Part shown: positions 24,615-33,477 of the stretch, in pieces | How the letters are laid out: each line of letters begins with the position of its first letter | How positions within the stretch are numbered: the first letter of the stretch is position 1 | Assembly: GCF_042652925.1 (NCBI RefSeq) | Contig: NZ_JBHSHC010000006.1 | Coordinates: 1 to 64,000 of the forward strand | DNA length: 64,000 nt | DNA from: Effusibacillus consociatus | Lineage (GTDB): Bacteria > Bacillota > Bacilli > Tumebacillales > Effusibacillaceae | Reading direction: 5' to 3' | Program-made: the position numbers and the translations under genes | Notes under the pieces: generated by a model | The model's input: only the letters and a program-made list of their open reading frames with translations | Databases searched by the model: none | Told to the model about the DNA's origin: nothing

Positions 24615-24619
24615 ACAGC
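24615..24619. repeat. Target-site duplication, right copy (ACAGC)
   Basis: ACAGC follows the right terminus CACCGAACA and is identical to 4450-4454. Rejoining the flanks gives TTTTTACA-ACAGC-CCCAAAGGGGC, a continuous sequence past glmS. Confidence 0.9.
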
Positions 24620-24630
24620 CCCAAAGGGGC
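24618..24630 (-). terminator. glmS terminator hairpin, downstream part displaced by the transposon
   Basis: GCCCC-TTT-GGGGC on the minus strand begins 10 bp after the glmS stop. The natural continuation (TGTTGTAAAAACC) is only weakly U-rich and has been separated by the insertion 4 bases into it. Confidence 0.5.
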
Positions 24631-24639
24631 GGTGTATTC

Positions 24640-26472
24640 TTACTCCACAGTAACACTCTTAGCCAAGTTCCGTGGCTTATCTACATCGTTCCCACGAGCT
24701 ACGGAGGCGTAGTACGCGAGCAGCTGCAGCGGAATCACTGCCAGTACCGGTGCCAGGAACGGCAGCGTACGCGGGATGGTGATCACCTCATCCGCATTCT
24801 TCTGAATGGCGGTATCGCCTTGCCAGGTGAGTGCCAGGACGTATGCATCGCGCGCCTTGACTTCCACAATGTTGGAGACTGTTTTTTCATACAGCTCATC
24901 TTGGGTGACCAAGGCAATCACCGGAACCCCTTCGGTAATCAGGGCGAGTGTTCCGTGCTTCAATTCACCGGCTGCATAGGCTTCCGCATGGATATAGGAA
25001 ATCTCCTTCAACTTCAGCGAACCTTCCAGCGCAACCGCATAGTCAAGACCGCGCCCGATGAAAAATGCGTCTTCCTTATCCGCATATTTTCGTGCAAATT
25101 GCTCAATGGCAGGTGCCGTCTGGAGAACCTTTTGCGCCAGTTCCGGCAGTCCCTTCAAACCAGCCAAAATGTCCGGTATCTGATGAGCGCCCTCCGAACC
25201 GCGCTCTTGCGCCAAATAGCAAGCAAACAGGTAAAGCGCGATCACTTGCGTGGTGTAAGCCTTGGTAGAAGCTACCGCAATCTCAGGCCCCGCCATCGTG
25301 ATAATCGTATTGTCCGCTTCCCGGTTTACGGAAGACCCCAGTACGTTGGTGATTGCCAGAACGCGAACTCCGCGCTGCTTCGATTCCCGAAGCGCGGTCA
25401 AAGTGTCCAATGTTTCACCCGACTGGGAGATCACGATGACCAGTGTGTTTTCGCTGACAATCGGATCCCGATAGCGATACTCCGATGCGATCTCCACATC
25501 GACCGGAATACGGGTTAATTTCTCAATTACTGTCTTCCCTACCAATCCGGCATGCCAGGATGTACCACAAGCCACGATGTGAATTCGATCGATCGCACCC
25601 GCTTGTTCTGGCGTCCAGTTCAGTTCTTTCAAAATTACGCGTTCGCCGTCTTCCGAGATGCGTCCGGTTAACGTATCGCGGATTGCTTTCGGCTGCTCGT
25701 GAATTTCCTTCAGCATGAAGTGTTCGTAGCCGCCCTTTTCCGCAGCTGTCGCGTCCCAGGTCACATTGAAGACTTCTTTCACAGTCGGGTTGCCTTCAAA
25801 TGTGAAGCATTCCACTCCGTCAGTTGTCAGAACCGCAATCTCCCCATCGTCGAGGATATAAGTCTTGCGGGTGTATTCCAGAATCGCCGGAATATCCGAC
25901 GCGATGAAGTTCTCTCCTTCTCCAAGGCCGACAATCAAAGGGCTTTGTTTACGAACGGCAATCAGCTTGCCCGGCTCATCCTGTGCCATGATCCCAAGCG
26001 CAAAAGCACCGTGAATTCGTTTCAGAACTTGAACAACCGTTTTGAACAGATCTCCGTTGTACAGCTCCTCAATCAAATGGACAACCACTTCGGTATCCGT
26101 TTGCGATTGGAAAATATGGCCTTTCGCAATCAATTCCTCACGCAATTCCAGATAGTTTTCGATAATCCCGTTATGAACGACCACGAAACGACCCTCTTCA
26201 TCCGTATGAGGATGGGCGTTATCGTCCGAAGGACGACCGTGTGTCGCCCAACGCGTATGCCCGATTCCTTGGGAACCGGCTAATACGGCCTCACCTTTCA
26301 CGCGCTGTTCGAGGGATGCCAGGCGGCCGACCGATTTTTGCAGTTGGATGGAGCCGTCCTTTAATATGGCGATTCCTGCCGAGTCATATCCGCGATATTC
26401 CAATTTGCTAAGTCCGTTAATCAATACGTCTTGGGCTTGACGATGCCCTATATATCCAACAATTCCGCACAT
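24640..26472 (-). CDS. glmS: Glutamine-fructose-6-phosphate aminotransferase (isomerising)
   Basis: A 610-residue enzyme that makes glucosamine-6-phosphate for cell-wall synthesis. The ATG at 26472 is chosen because it exposes the catalytic Cys2 (MCGIVGYIG). The N-terminal glutaminase domain has HTRWATHG and HNGIIENY; two SIS sugar-isomerase domains follow (about 285-420 with SQSGETLDTL; 460-600). The C-terminus SVTVE is the conserved end of GlmS read by TnsD in attTn7. Expression is controlled by the ribozyme just upstream; the Tn7-like element sits 20 bp beyond the stop. Confidence 0.97.
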   Translation of the reverse strand: MCGIVGYIGHRQAQDVLINGLSKLEYRGYDSAGIAILKDGSIQLQKSVGRLASLEQRVKGEAVLAGSQGIGHTRWATHGRPSDDNAHPHTDEEGRFVVVHNGIIENYLELREELIAKGHIFQSQTDTEVVVHLIEELYNGDLFKTVVQVLKRIHGAFALGIMAQDEPGKLIAVRKQSPLIVGLGEGENFIASDIPAILEYTRKTYILDDGEIAVLTTDGVECFTFEGNPTVKEVFNVTWDATAAEKGGYEHFMLKEIHEQPKAIRDTLTGRISEDGERVILKELNWTPEQAGAIDRIHIVACGTSWHAGLVGKTVIEKLTRIPVDVEIASEYRYRDPIVSENTLVIVISQSGETLDTLTALRESKQRGVRVLAITNVLGSSVNREADNTIITMAGPEIAVASTKAYTTQVIALYLFACYLAQERGSEGAHQIPDILAGLKGLPELAQKVLQTAPAIEQFARKYADKEDAFFIGRGLDYAVALEGSLKLKEISYIHAEAYAAGELKHGTLALITEGVPVIALVTQDELYEKTVSNIVEVKARDAYVLALTWQGDTAIQKNADEVITIPRTLPFLAPVLAVIPLQLLAYYASVARGNDVDKPRNLAKSVTVE

Positions 26473-26584
26473 GGAACACACAACCTCCAGTAAGAAGCTC
26501 TAAAAATTGGCAATACGAAACCCTTCCACTTTCACTGAAAGAGGAATCCTCGTGTAGTCGGCCTGTGCAGGCACATACTACTCC

Positions 26585-26740
26585 CTGTTTACCCTGTGAG
26601 CTGTTCTTGTCCCGCCGGTCACCCAACGGTTTTCAAACATGCTCTTACGGCAGAGGGATTGTCTGCCGGGAGGCATCCGCCGAATCTTCGCTAACCTCCT
26701 CCGCGTCAACTGCAGCCATCTGCAGTCCGGGCGCTGGATC
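26585..26740 (-). ncRNA. glmS ribozyme: glmS ribozyme (glucosamine-6-phosphate-activated riboswitch)
   Basis: The leader of glmS contains the ribozyme core on the minus strand: AGCGCC at 26735-26730, the TTGACGCGGAGGAGG segment, GATTCGGCGGATGCCTCCCGG, a CCGTAAGAGC element and the P3/P4-type domain GACCGGCGGGACAAGAACAG. Cleavage in this class occurs before the first G of GCGCC, here between 26735 and 26734. When glucosamine-6-phosphate is abundant the mRNA self-cleaves and is degraded. The 3' limit is approximate. Confidence 0.92.
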
Positions 26741-26838
26741 GAGTTTTTCTAACCCGACCCTCCTTCCTGTATTCGATTGCACTTGCTTTCCATCTCCTAT
26801 CTCGCCGCCGCACCACCTCCTCAAAGAATGTTACTTCC

Positions 26839-26844
26839 ATTGTA
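26839..26844 (-). promoter_or_regulatory. Possible -10 element of the glmS promoter
   Basis: TACAAT at 26844-26839 on the minus strand lies about 105 bp before the ribozyme cleavage site. No good -35 hexamer is found at 16-18 bp, so the call is weak. Confidence 0.25.
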
Positions 26845-26892
26845 TTCCGGTCCCCCGCAAAATGCGTAGACGGAAACATCAAAACCAGGGGC

Positions 26893-28239
26893 CTATTGCA
26901 GAGCCCCCAGCTCCTTCCGTACTACATTCGCGATCGAATCCACATATTCCTGCACCTGGTCCTGATCGGGCCCTTCGGCCATAACACGAATCAGGGGTTC
27001 GGTACCGGAAGGGCGTACGAGTACCCGGCCTTCGTCACCCAATTCTTCTTCCACCTTGCGGATGGCATGCTTGATGTTCTCGTTCTGGTCCCAGCCTTCT
27101 TTGCTTCCTACACGCACATTCACAAGCACTTGCGGATAAGAACGCATAATACTGCGCAGTTCAGATAGAGGTTTGCCTTCCGCCACCAGTACATTCGTCA
27201 GTTGAATTGCAGTGAGAATTCCATCCCCGGTGGTGTTATGCCTGAGCATAATGATGTGGCCGGATTGTTCGCCGCCAAGCACATAGCCGCCTTCCCGCAT
27301 CGCTTCCATCACATAGCGGTCGCCTACTGCGGTGCGAACCAGCTCAATGCCAAGCTCTCTGGCCGCTTTTACAAAGCCCACGTTGCTCATGACAGTCGTT
27401 ACAATTGTATCTTTCGCAAGCTCACCCGCCGCCTTGAGGGAGCGGCCAAGGATCGCCATCACATAGTCGCCGTCAACCAGCTGGCCCTTCTCATCGACTG
27501 CGATCAGCCGGTCGGCATCACCATCGAACGAGAGCCCGATCGCCGCACTGTGCTGCAGCACAGCCTCACGAACCACATCCGGATACGTGGAGCCGCATTT
27601 TACATTTATATTCACACCGTTTGGTTGCGAATTTATGGCAATTACTTCTGCACCCAATGCCCGGAATACTTCCGGTGCAATATGAAAAGCAGCCCCATTG
27701 CCGCAATCCAACACCACTTTCAAACCGTCAAAGCGGTTCGGGATCGTGGTCCGGAGATAGTCAATATACAAGGAAACAGCATCGGACCGATCTTCCACAC
27801 GGCCGATATCCCCCGCTACAGGCCGAGGCATCCGGTCTTCGCCTTGCAGCAAAGACTCAATCTCTTCTTCCGCTTGATCGAGGAGCTTAAAGCCGTCCCC
27901 GCCAAAAAATTTGATCCCGTTGTCCGCAACCGGGTTGTGAGATGCGGAGATCATAACGCCGGCATCGGCCCCAAGCGTACGTGTTAAGTAAGCAACTCCC
28001 GGTGTAGAGACAACACCGACTCGAATTGCGTTTCCCCCAACCGACAAAATTCCGGCAACAAGCGCCGCTTCCAACATATCGCCTGAAATTCGGGTATCTT
28101 TCCCGACAACAATTTTCGCATTCTGTTTCCCGCGGGTTAGCACGTATGCGCCTGCACGTCCCAGGCGGTAAGCAAGCTCAGCGGTTAACTCTGTATTCGC
28201 TACTCCTCTGACTCCATCCGTTCCAAACAAACGTCCCAA
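26893..28239 (-). CDS. glmM: Phosphoglucosamine mutase
   Basis: A 448-residue alpha-D-phosphohexomutase that interconverts glucosamine-6- and glucosamine-1-phosphate. The catalytic Ser100 is in MISASHNP, the magnesium loop reads FDGDADRL, the sugar loop is GEQSGHI and the phosphate loop RPSGTEP. The start is a TTG preceded by AAGGGG; the N-terminus LFGTDGVRG is conserved. glmM follows cdaR in Bacilli; here a plus-strand island separates them, so glmM must have its own promoter. Confidence 0.96.
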   Translation of the reverse strand: MGRLFGTDGVRGVANTELTAELAYRLGRAGAYVLTRGKQNAKIVVGKDTRISGDMLEAALVAGILSVGGNAIRVGVVSTPGVAYLTRTLGADAGVMISASHNPVADNGIKFFGGDGFKLLDQAEEEIESLLQGEDRMPRPVAGDIGRVEDRSDAVSLYIDYLRTTIPNRFDGLKVVLDCGNGAAFHIAPEVFRALGAEVIAINSQPNGVNINVKCGSTYPDVVREAVLQHSAAIGLSFDGDADRLIAVDEKGQLVDGDYVMAILGRSLKAAGELAKDTIVTTVMSNVGFVKAARELGIELVRTAVGDRYVMEAMREGGYVLGGEQSGHIIMLRHNTTGDGILTAIQLTNVLVAEGKPLSELRSIMRSYPQVLVNVRVGSKEGWDQNENIKHAIRKVEEELGDEGRVLVRPSGTEPLIRVMAEGPDQDQVQEYVDSIANVVRKELGALQ

Positions 28240-28358
28240 ATTGGCTTGCCCCTTTTTGCTAGAATACTATGCCCATTCTCCCACATTACGTCGAATCCTG
28301 CAATAACCAGGATCCACCATCCCCTTTTTTCCAAGTTCGTATTATATTTGCAAGGATT

Positions 28359-28386
28359 TTGTGGAGTTTTGTCGTATCTATATAAT
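28359..28386 (+). promoter_or_regulatory. Promoter of the histidine kinase gene
   Basis: TTGTGG (28359), a 16-bp spacer and TATAAT (28381-28386) precede the kinase start by about 50 bp. The 196-bp gap between the divergent glmM and kinase genes contains nothing else I can support. Confidence 0.6.
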
Positions 28387-28435
28387 TGAAGTTCATTTAA
28401 TTTTATTTAAATTTTGCCAAAAGGGGCGAGCCCGT

Positions 28436-30241
28436 GTGTCCGATTACACTCGCTATTCTCGTCTTGCCACGATAACACAATTAATCAACTCCAATTTGGA
28501 TTTGCGTTCCGTTTTGGAACATGTGGTTACAGCCATATCGGAAGAGATTGTTCAATGTGATTTGGTCGGCATTTTTTTGCCGCAAGAAGATGGGGCATTT
28601 CGCGGTTTTGTCGGAAAGCCGGAACAGGCTAACGGACTAACAGTGGATCAAATCATAATCGATCCGGCACACGATTTGCTCGCTCAAGAGATCATACAGA
28701 CCAAACAAAGCATCTACATCCCTGATACTTCCAAAGATCGCCGTCCCAATCGACGTTCTGTCGAAATGCTTCATATCCAATCCATGCTCGGGCTGCCAAT
28801 TGCTTACGAAGATGAACTGTTCGGTCTGATTTTTCTTCATGATTACGGCACACCGATGAATCTCACTTCGGATGAAATCCAGTCAGTAGAAGCATATGTA
28901 AACATGGCGGCGGTTGCGATTCGAAACGCAAAATTATTATCCCGTCAGCAATCGCTCCTCGCGGAAAAACAATTGCTTCTCGACGCAACCCGGGAGCTCG
29001 CTTTGTGTTCAACCACGCAGGAAGTGCTCGACACGAGCTTCCGCTATGTAGGCGTTGCACTTGGCAACCATAACATTGGGGTCCACCTTTGTGATGCAAT
29101 GGGAAAAAAATTTCGCCCGGCCCGTATGCATCATCACAGCGAATGGACGGAAAAGGAATGGAAGAAGGTGCACAATCAAGTCCAATTGGACTTTGAGAAA
29201 GATCTTCTCTTTCAAGAAGTTGTTCGCACCAAACAAGCGGTCCTGATTCCCGATGTTAACCTCGATCCCCGTCCCAACCATGAAGCATGCCGCACATTCG
29301 GAATCAAAGGGATCTTCATGTTACCTCTGGTAGCAACCGGAGAAATTCTTGGAACTATGGCAGTCGTCAGTCTGGGAGAAGTCCGTACCTATTCGGAAGC
29401 AAGCCAACTTCTTGCCCAATCGATTGTCGATGCGACTGCCACAGCTCTGGCAAACGTCATTCGAATGGAACAGCTTGAATTGATTATCAAGGCCAGGACT
29501 GCCGAACTGCATGAAAAAAACGGCATGCTGGAACAGGTCGTGTCGGAGCTGAAATCCCTCGACCAGATGAAGAACGATTTTATTGCCAGTATGTCACACG
29601 AACTCCGGACCCCGATGACCGCAATCAAAGGAAGTGTCGAACTTCTGAAATCGGGTGTGATGGGTTCTCTCAACCCGGAGCAAATGGAGCTGGTCGATAT
29701 GGCGGAACAAGGAATCATCCGGCTGTTGAATAAGGTAAACGACATTCTTGATTTTTCCAAACTGAAGGACGGTACTTTCCTGATCCATAAAACAAAAACC
29801 GACTACCAGGAACTGATCCGACGGACGGTTGATATCGTAACGCCCCTGTTTACCAAGAAATCACAGCGATTGTCTGTCAATGTGCAACAGATGCCGCCGA
29901 TTGAGATTGATCCTGACCGGATCGAACAGGTTCTGCTTAATCTTTTGGGAAATGCCAGCAAATTCACTCCAAAATATGGAAAAATTACGATTCACGCAGA
30001 ACTTGTGGATGAGGGAGTGCTTACGACCATCGAAGATACGGGAATTGGAATTCCCAGCAGCTGTTTGGACAAGATTTTTGATCGATTTTACCAAGTCAAA
30101 CATGAAAAAATCCGCAATACATCAGGTACCGGCTTGGGTCTTTCGATTGCCAAACAAATTGTGGAACTCCACGGTGGAGAAATGTGGGCGGAAAGCGTTT
30201 TGAATTCCGGCAGCCGATTTTACTTTCTATTACCCTTGTAA
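28436..30241 (+). CDS. Cytoplasmic sensor histidine kinase with two GAF domains
   Basis: A 601-residue kinase without membrane segments. Two GAF-type sensor domains (about 5-175 and 190-350; both contain the sequence TKQ...IPD and RRPN/RPNH) precede a coiled coil, the HisKA dimerisation helix with the phosphorylation site SHELRTP (about residue 390) and an HATPase_c domain with LLNLLGNASKF (N box), DTGIGI (G1) and GTGLGLS (G2). The ligand is unknown. The GTG at 28436 with GGGG 7 nt upstream is preferred over the open frame from 28361, whose first codons overlap the promoter. It probably feeds one or both response regulators encoded 2-4 kb downstream. Confidence 0.92.
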   Translation: MSDYTRYSRLATITQLINSNLDLRSVLEHVVTAISEEIVQCDLVGIFLPQEDGAFRGFVGKPEQANGLTVDQIIIDPAHDLLAQEIIQTKQSIYIPDTSKDRRPNRRSVEMLHIQSMLGLPIAYEDELFGLIFLHDYGTPMNLTSDEIQSVEAYVNMAAVAIRNAKLLSRQQSLLAEKQLLLDATRELALCSTTQEVLDTSFRYVGVALGNHNIGVHLCDAMGKKFRPARMHHHSEWTEKEWKKVHNQVQLDFEKDLLFQEVVRTKQAVLIPDVNLDPRPNHEACRTFGIKGIFMLPLVATGEILGTMAVVSLGEVRTYSEASQLLAQSIVDATATALANVIRMEQLELIIKARTAELHEKNGMLEQVVSELKSLDQMKNDFIASMSHELRTPMTAIKGSVELLKSGVMGSLNPEQMELVDMAEQGIIRLLNKVNDILDFSKLKDGTFLIHKTKTDYQELIRRTVDIVTPLFTKKSQRLSVNVQQMPPIEIDPDRIEQVLLNLLGNASKFTPKYGKITIHAELVDEGVLTTIEDTGIGIPSSCLDKIFDRFYQVKHEKIRNTSGTGLGLSIAKQIVELHGGEMWAESVLNSGSRFYFLLPL

Positions 30242-30256
30242 AAGGAGTGATTGAAC

Positions 30257-31891
30257 ATGAAAGCTGTTCGTGCCGTACTTGAATTTCTGTCTAGCGGCGG
30301 GGTGGAATGTATTTTTGGAATTCCCGCCGGTTCCGTAAATGGTTTTTTTGATGAGATGTACGATATGCCGCACCTTACACCTGTCATCACCAAACATGAA
30401 GGAGCCGCTGCCTACATGGCCGCCGCTTATGCGAAGACATCCAAACGTCTGGGGGTCTGTATCGGATGCAGCGGACCCGGCAGCACCAATTTGCTGACCG
30501 GTGCGGCAAATGCCATGCGCGAGCAGCTCCCTGTACTGTTTCTCACCGGGGCGGTACCAACAAACACCGTCGGATTAAACGCATCCCAAGAATTTGACTC
30601 GCAAAAAGTCTTTCAGCCTTTGACAAAATACAGTGTTACAATTGATGGGGAGAAAGACTTGCTGCAAGAAGTACGGTTTGCAGTTTCCATCGCTTTATCG
30701 GGGATACCCGGGCCTGTACATATCGCTGTCCCGCTTGATATCCAACTCAAGGAAATTCCCGCTCCGGAGATTCTTCCCTTTCCACAGCGCCAGCCCATCA
30801 TCCCCGACCCTCTCCAGGTTAAGCGGGCTGCTGCGAAACTGATCGAATACAAAACCGGAGTCGTTTTCGTCGGACAGGGGGCCGCTCAGGCAGTTCCGGA
30901 ACTGCTCGAATTAGCCGAGATTCTACAGTGGCCGATCGTGACCACCCCTCAGGCGAAAGGATTGCTTCCGGATTCGCACCCTCTTGTTCGTGGGGTGTAC
31001 GGGTTTGCCGGTCAAGAAAGTGCTGTCCGGCTCATGCACGATGGAGATCATCGAATGCTTCTCATCGTGGGATCAAGTCTGGGGGAAACGGCTACCAGCA
31101 ACTGGAATCCACAGCTGACAAACGGTCGTTTCGTACTGCAGCTTGATTATGACCCCAGTGTATTTAACCGAAAATACAACGTGGATCTGCCTATTCTCGG
31201 CGATGCCAACCTCAGCCTGCAATTCCTCATCAAAGAGCTTCAAGAAGCCGGACTTCAGCGTAAATCCTATCACCTGAGCTCAACTTCCAAGCAACCAAGA
31301 ACCGGAATTGAGTATAACACACAAAACGTTCTCAACACTCTGCAGGAAAGTTTGCCGAGTGACACACGATACACAATTGATATTGGGGAATTCATGTCCT
31401 ATGTGATTCACTACATGCGGGTCCCGCAAAGTGGCGCCTTTGATATCAATGTCCATTTCGGAGCTATGGGAAGCGCAATCGGTTCGGCGATCGGCATTTC
31501 CCTGGCGGACTCTTCCCGACCGGTTACCTGTATTACAGGTGACGGCTGCTTTTTCATGCATGGGATGGAAATTCTTACTGCCAAAGAATACAACCTTCCT
31601 GTCTTGTTTGTGGTGATGAACAATTCTCGTCTCGGGATGGTCTATCACGGACACACCCTGCAGTACAAAAGATCTCATCCGCGCTTCGAACAACAGCCGG
31701 TAAATATTGCCGCGATGGCCTCCGCAATGGGCATCCCATCAGCTCGAGTCGAAAAACATGACGACCTTTCACAAGAGCTTGTTCGGGATTTGCTTGTGCC
31801 CGGTCCTTCGCTGCTCGAAATTGTTCTTGTGGATGAAAACATTCCGCCAATGGGAGACCGCGTAAAGTTTTTATCATCGTTCGGAAAATAG
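30257..31891 (+). CDS. ThDP-dependent enzyme, acetolactate synthase-like
   Basis: A 544-residue thiamine-diphosphate enzyme with the three expected domains: N-terminal pyrimidine-binding domain with the catalytic Glu (KHEGAAAYMAAAY, near residue 48), a central domain (about 190-320) and a C-terminal pyrophosphate domain with GDG...NN (TGDGCFFMHGMEI to VVMNNSRLGM). The closest general match is the large subunit of acetolactate synthase, but benzoylformate-decarboxylase-like or other family members cannot be excluded. It starts 15 bp after the kinase gene, with GGAG 9 nt before the ATG, so it is in the kinase operon; an enzyme in a signalling cluster is unusual. Confidence 0.85.
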   Translation: MKAVRAVLEFLSSGGVECIFGIPAGSVNGFFDEMYDMPHLTPVITKHEGAAAYMAAAYAKTSKRLGVCIGCSGPGSTNLLTGAANAMREQLPVLFLTGAVPTNTVGLNASQEFDSQKVFQPLTKYSVTIDGEKDLLQEVRFAVSIALSGIPGPVHIAVPLDIQLKEIPAPEILPFPQRQPIIPDPLQVKRAAAKLIEYKTGVVFVGQGAAQAVPELLELAEILQWPIVTTPQAKGLLPDSHPLVRGVYGFAGQESAVRLMHDGDHRMLLIVGSSLGETATSNWNPQLTNGRFVLQLDYDPSVFNRKYNVDLPILGDANLSLQFLIKELQEAGLQRKSYHLSSTSKQPRTGIEYNTQNVLNTLQESLPSDTRYTIDIGEFMSYVIHYMRVPQSGAFDINVHFGAMGSAIGSAIGISLADSSRPVTCITGDGCFFMHGMEILTAKEYNLPVLFVVMNNSRLGMVYHGHTLQYKRSHPRFEQQPVNIAAMASAMGIPSARVEKHDDLSQELVRDLLVPGPSLLEIVLVDENIPPMGDRVKFLSSFGK

Positions 31892-31911
31892 CGGCTAATT
31901 TTCTGTCATTG

Positions 31912-31975
31912 TAACAAGGTTGTTACACGATTGTTACACGCTTATCATCGTTCTGTTACAACACTCCATTAAGAT
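31912..31975 (+). promoter_or_regulatory. 11-bp-phased TTACA operator and promoter of the spo0E-like/regulator operon
   Basis: Hexamers TAACAA, TTACAC, TTACAC, TCATCG and TTACAA start at 31912, 31923, 31934, 31945 and 31956, exactly 11 bp apart, the pattern of OmpR/PhoP-type direct-repeat binding sites. A -10-like TAAGAT follows at 31970, with no consensus -35, as in activator-dependent promoters. The same block recurs at 33478-33530. Confidence 0.7.
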
Positions 31976-32025
31976 AGTCGGTAGGGGAAAATCTCGGGAG
32001 AAAACAGTCTGAGGGAGTGTTTGTA

Positions 32026-32247
32026 TTGGAGGGCAAACAAACGCCGGTCCAACCACATATCGAAAAGCTTCGGACAAAATTGGAGCACACCGCTATGAAA
32101 CACGGTGATTTGTTGCATCCGGAAGTCATTCGGATCAGTCAGGAGCTCGATTTGCATCTCGTGAGAATTTTTCGCGAGCAGCTCCACCACTCAAAGATCC
32201 TACATGCCCAAGCTGCGAACCCGGGAATACGTGCAGGGGGGAAATGA
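32026..32247 (+). CDS. Spo0E-like aspartyl-phosphate phosphatase
   Basis: A 73-residue protein of the Spo0E family. The family signature SQELD (in VIRISQELDLHLVRIF) lies in the second of two predicted helices; the first helix is PHIEKLRTKLEHTAMKHG. Members of this family dephosphorylate Spo0A or related response regulators and delay sporulation. The TTG start at 32026 with GAGGGAG 8 nt upstream is preferred; a GTG at 32017 overlaps that site. The gene's stop overlaps the ribosome-binding region of the next gene, a response regulator, which might be its substrate. Confidence 0.8.
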   Translation: MEGKQTPVQPHIEKLRTKLEHTAMKHGDLLHPEVIRISQELDLHLVRIFREQLHHSKILHAQAANPGIRAGGK

Positions 32248-32248
32248 A

Positions 32249-32650
32249 GTGAAAACGATTCTCCTGGTCGAAGACGACATCTTGAGTGCCAAATTGCTTC
32301 AGATCGTGTTGACTCGTTTAGGAAACCATAACGTGATTGTCAGTGAATGCGTCGACGAAATTCTGGATCTCACAAGCTCCGGCAATGTAGACCTTATCAT
32401 CATGGACATCTCCTTAACTCGAAGTGTATATAATGGCAAACCGGTAGACGGGCTAAGTCTTACACGCATGATTAAGGACAAACCGGTATCAAAAGACATC
32501 CCCATCATTCTCGCTTCGGCTCAGTTAATGATGGACAATGCCCCGCAGATCGTAGAAAATTCGGGAGCCGACGACTACATTCCAAAGCCGCTGATGGACC
32601 ATCTGATCCTGATCGAAAAGGTCAATCACTGGATGGGTGTTGAATCGTAA
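32249..32650 (+). CDS. Single-domain (REC-only) response regulator
   Basis: A 133-residue receiver domain with the acidic pair Glu8-Asp9-Asp10 (LLVEDD), phospho-acceptor Asp53 (LIIMDIS), Thr/Ser switch residue (ILASAQ) and Lys (YIPKPL). There is no output domain, as in phosphorelay intermediates such as Spo0F or in CheY-type proteins. The GTG at 32249 follows GGGGGG by 7 nt and overlaps the upstream stop, so it is coupled to the Spo0E-like gene. It has a slightly longer alpha3-beta3 loop (TRSVYNGKPVDG) than usual. Confidence 0.88.
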   Translation: MKTILLVEDDILSAKLLQIVLTRLGNHNVIVSECVDEILDLTSSGNVDLIIMDISLTRSVYNGKPVDGLSLTRMIKDKPVSKDIPIILASAQLMMDNAPQIVENSGADDYIPKPLMDHLILIEKVNHWMGVES

Positions 32651-32728
32651 CTGGAGAAAAAAGGGGTTTTCATCTATATGTAGAATATAACTAAGAACAG
32701 AACTACAACTCGAAGGTGATTGTTCTTG

Positions 32729-33427
32729 GTGAACACAAAAATTCTTTCCGTAGATGACGATCCCGCCATTTTGCGATTGCTTGAAATGGTGCTCAAGAAC
32801 GCAGGTTACGAGGTCTATTCCACCACCTCGGGTGAAATGGTACCGTCTCTTATTCAAACCATACAGCCGTCTCTGATCATACTTGATATCGAACTCCCCG
32901 ACTCGAATGGCATTGATCTGGTCCAGATTATTCGACAATATACCCAGGCTCCCATTATGATGCTTTCGGGCAAAAACTCGGACATTGAAAAGATTTCATC
33001 TTTTCATTCCGGTGCAGACGACTACGTGGTAAAACCATTTAGTGTAGCGGAACTGGTGGCTCGGGTTCAGGCGATTCTGCGCCGATTGGGAAATCCCGTG
33101 TCTCAACAGGAGAATGCTCCCGTCCCTGTCAAGGAACGGAACATTGTGATTCAGCTCGAATCTGATCAGCATCGGGTCTTTATCGGGTCACAGGAATTGT
33201 TTCTGACTCAAAAGGAGTTTCATCTCCTGCAGCTGCTTCTGGACGAAAAAGGGAAAGTCCTGTCCCGCGAACTGATCTTGGATAAAATCTGGGGCATCAA
33301 TAATGTGGAGATCGAAACCCGCGCAGTGGATGCTTGCATCAGTCGGCTTCGCAAGAAGGTTAAATCCGTGCTTGGACACGATGTGATTGAGGCGGTACCC
33401 GGATTTGGCTACCGGTTAACAATCTGA
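32729..33427 (+). CDS. OmpR/PhoB-family response regulator
   Basis: A 232-residue regulator: receiver domain with Asp9-Asp10-Asp11 region (SVDDDP), phospho-acceptor Asp53 (IILDIEL), Ser switch (MLSGKN) and Lys (VVKPFS), then an OmpR-type winged helix (about 135-232; LTQKEFHLLQLLL, VDACISRLRKKV, GFGYRL). The start is GTG 32729 or TTG 32726, both served by AAGGTG. It is encoded 78 bp after the REC-only gene. It is the natural candidate to bind the two 11-bp-phased operators that flank it and to be phosphorylated by the GAF-GAF kinase. Confidence 0.92.
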   Translation: MNTKILSVDDDPAILRLLEMVLKNAGYEVYSTTSGEMVPSLIQTIQPSLIILDIELPDSNGIDLVQIIRQYTQAPIMMLSGKNSDIEKISSFHSGADDYVVKPFSVAELVARVQAILRRLGNPVSQQENAPVPVKERNIVIQLESDQHRVFIGSQELFLTQKEFHLLQLLLDEKGKVLSRELILDKIWGINNVEIETRAVDACISRLRKKVKSVLGHDVIEAVPGFGYRLTI

Positions 33428-33477
33428 GATGTTACTGGGGAGACGTATATCCTTTGGAGATGTACGTTTTATTTTTG

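Noticed and set aside
26750..26800. A 14-codon ATG frame with a GGAG-type site upstream of the glmS ribozyme
   Set aside because: Too short and without support; purine-rich leader sequence gives such frames by chance.
26565..26984. Plus-strand frame across the glmS leader
   Set aside because: The region is explained by the glmS ribozyme on the opposite strand.
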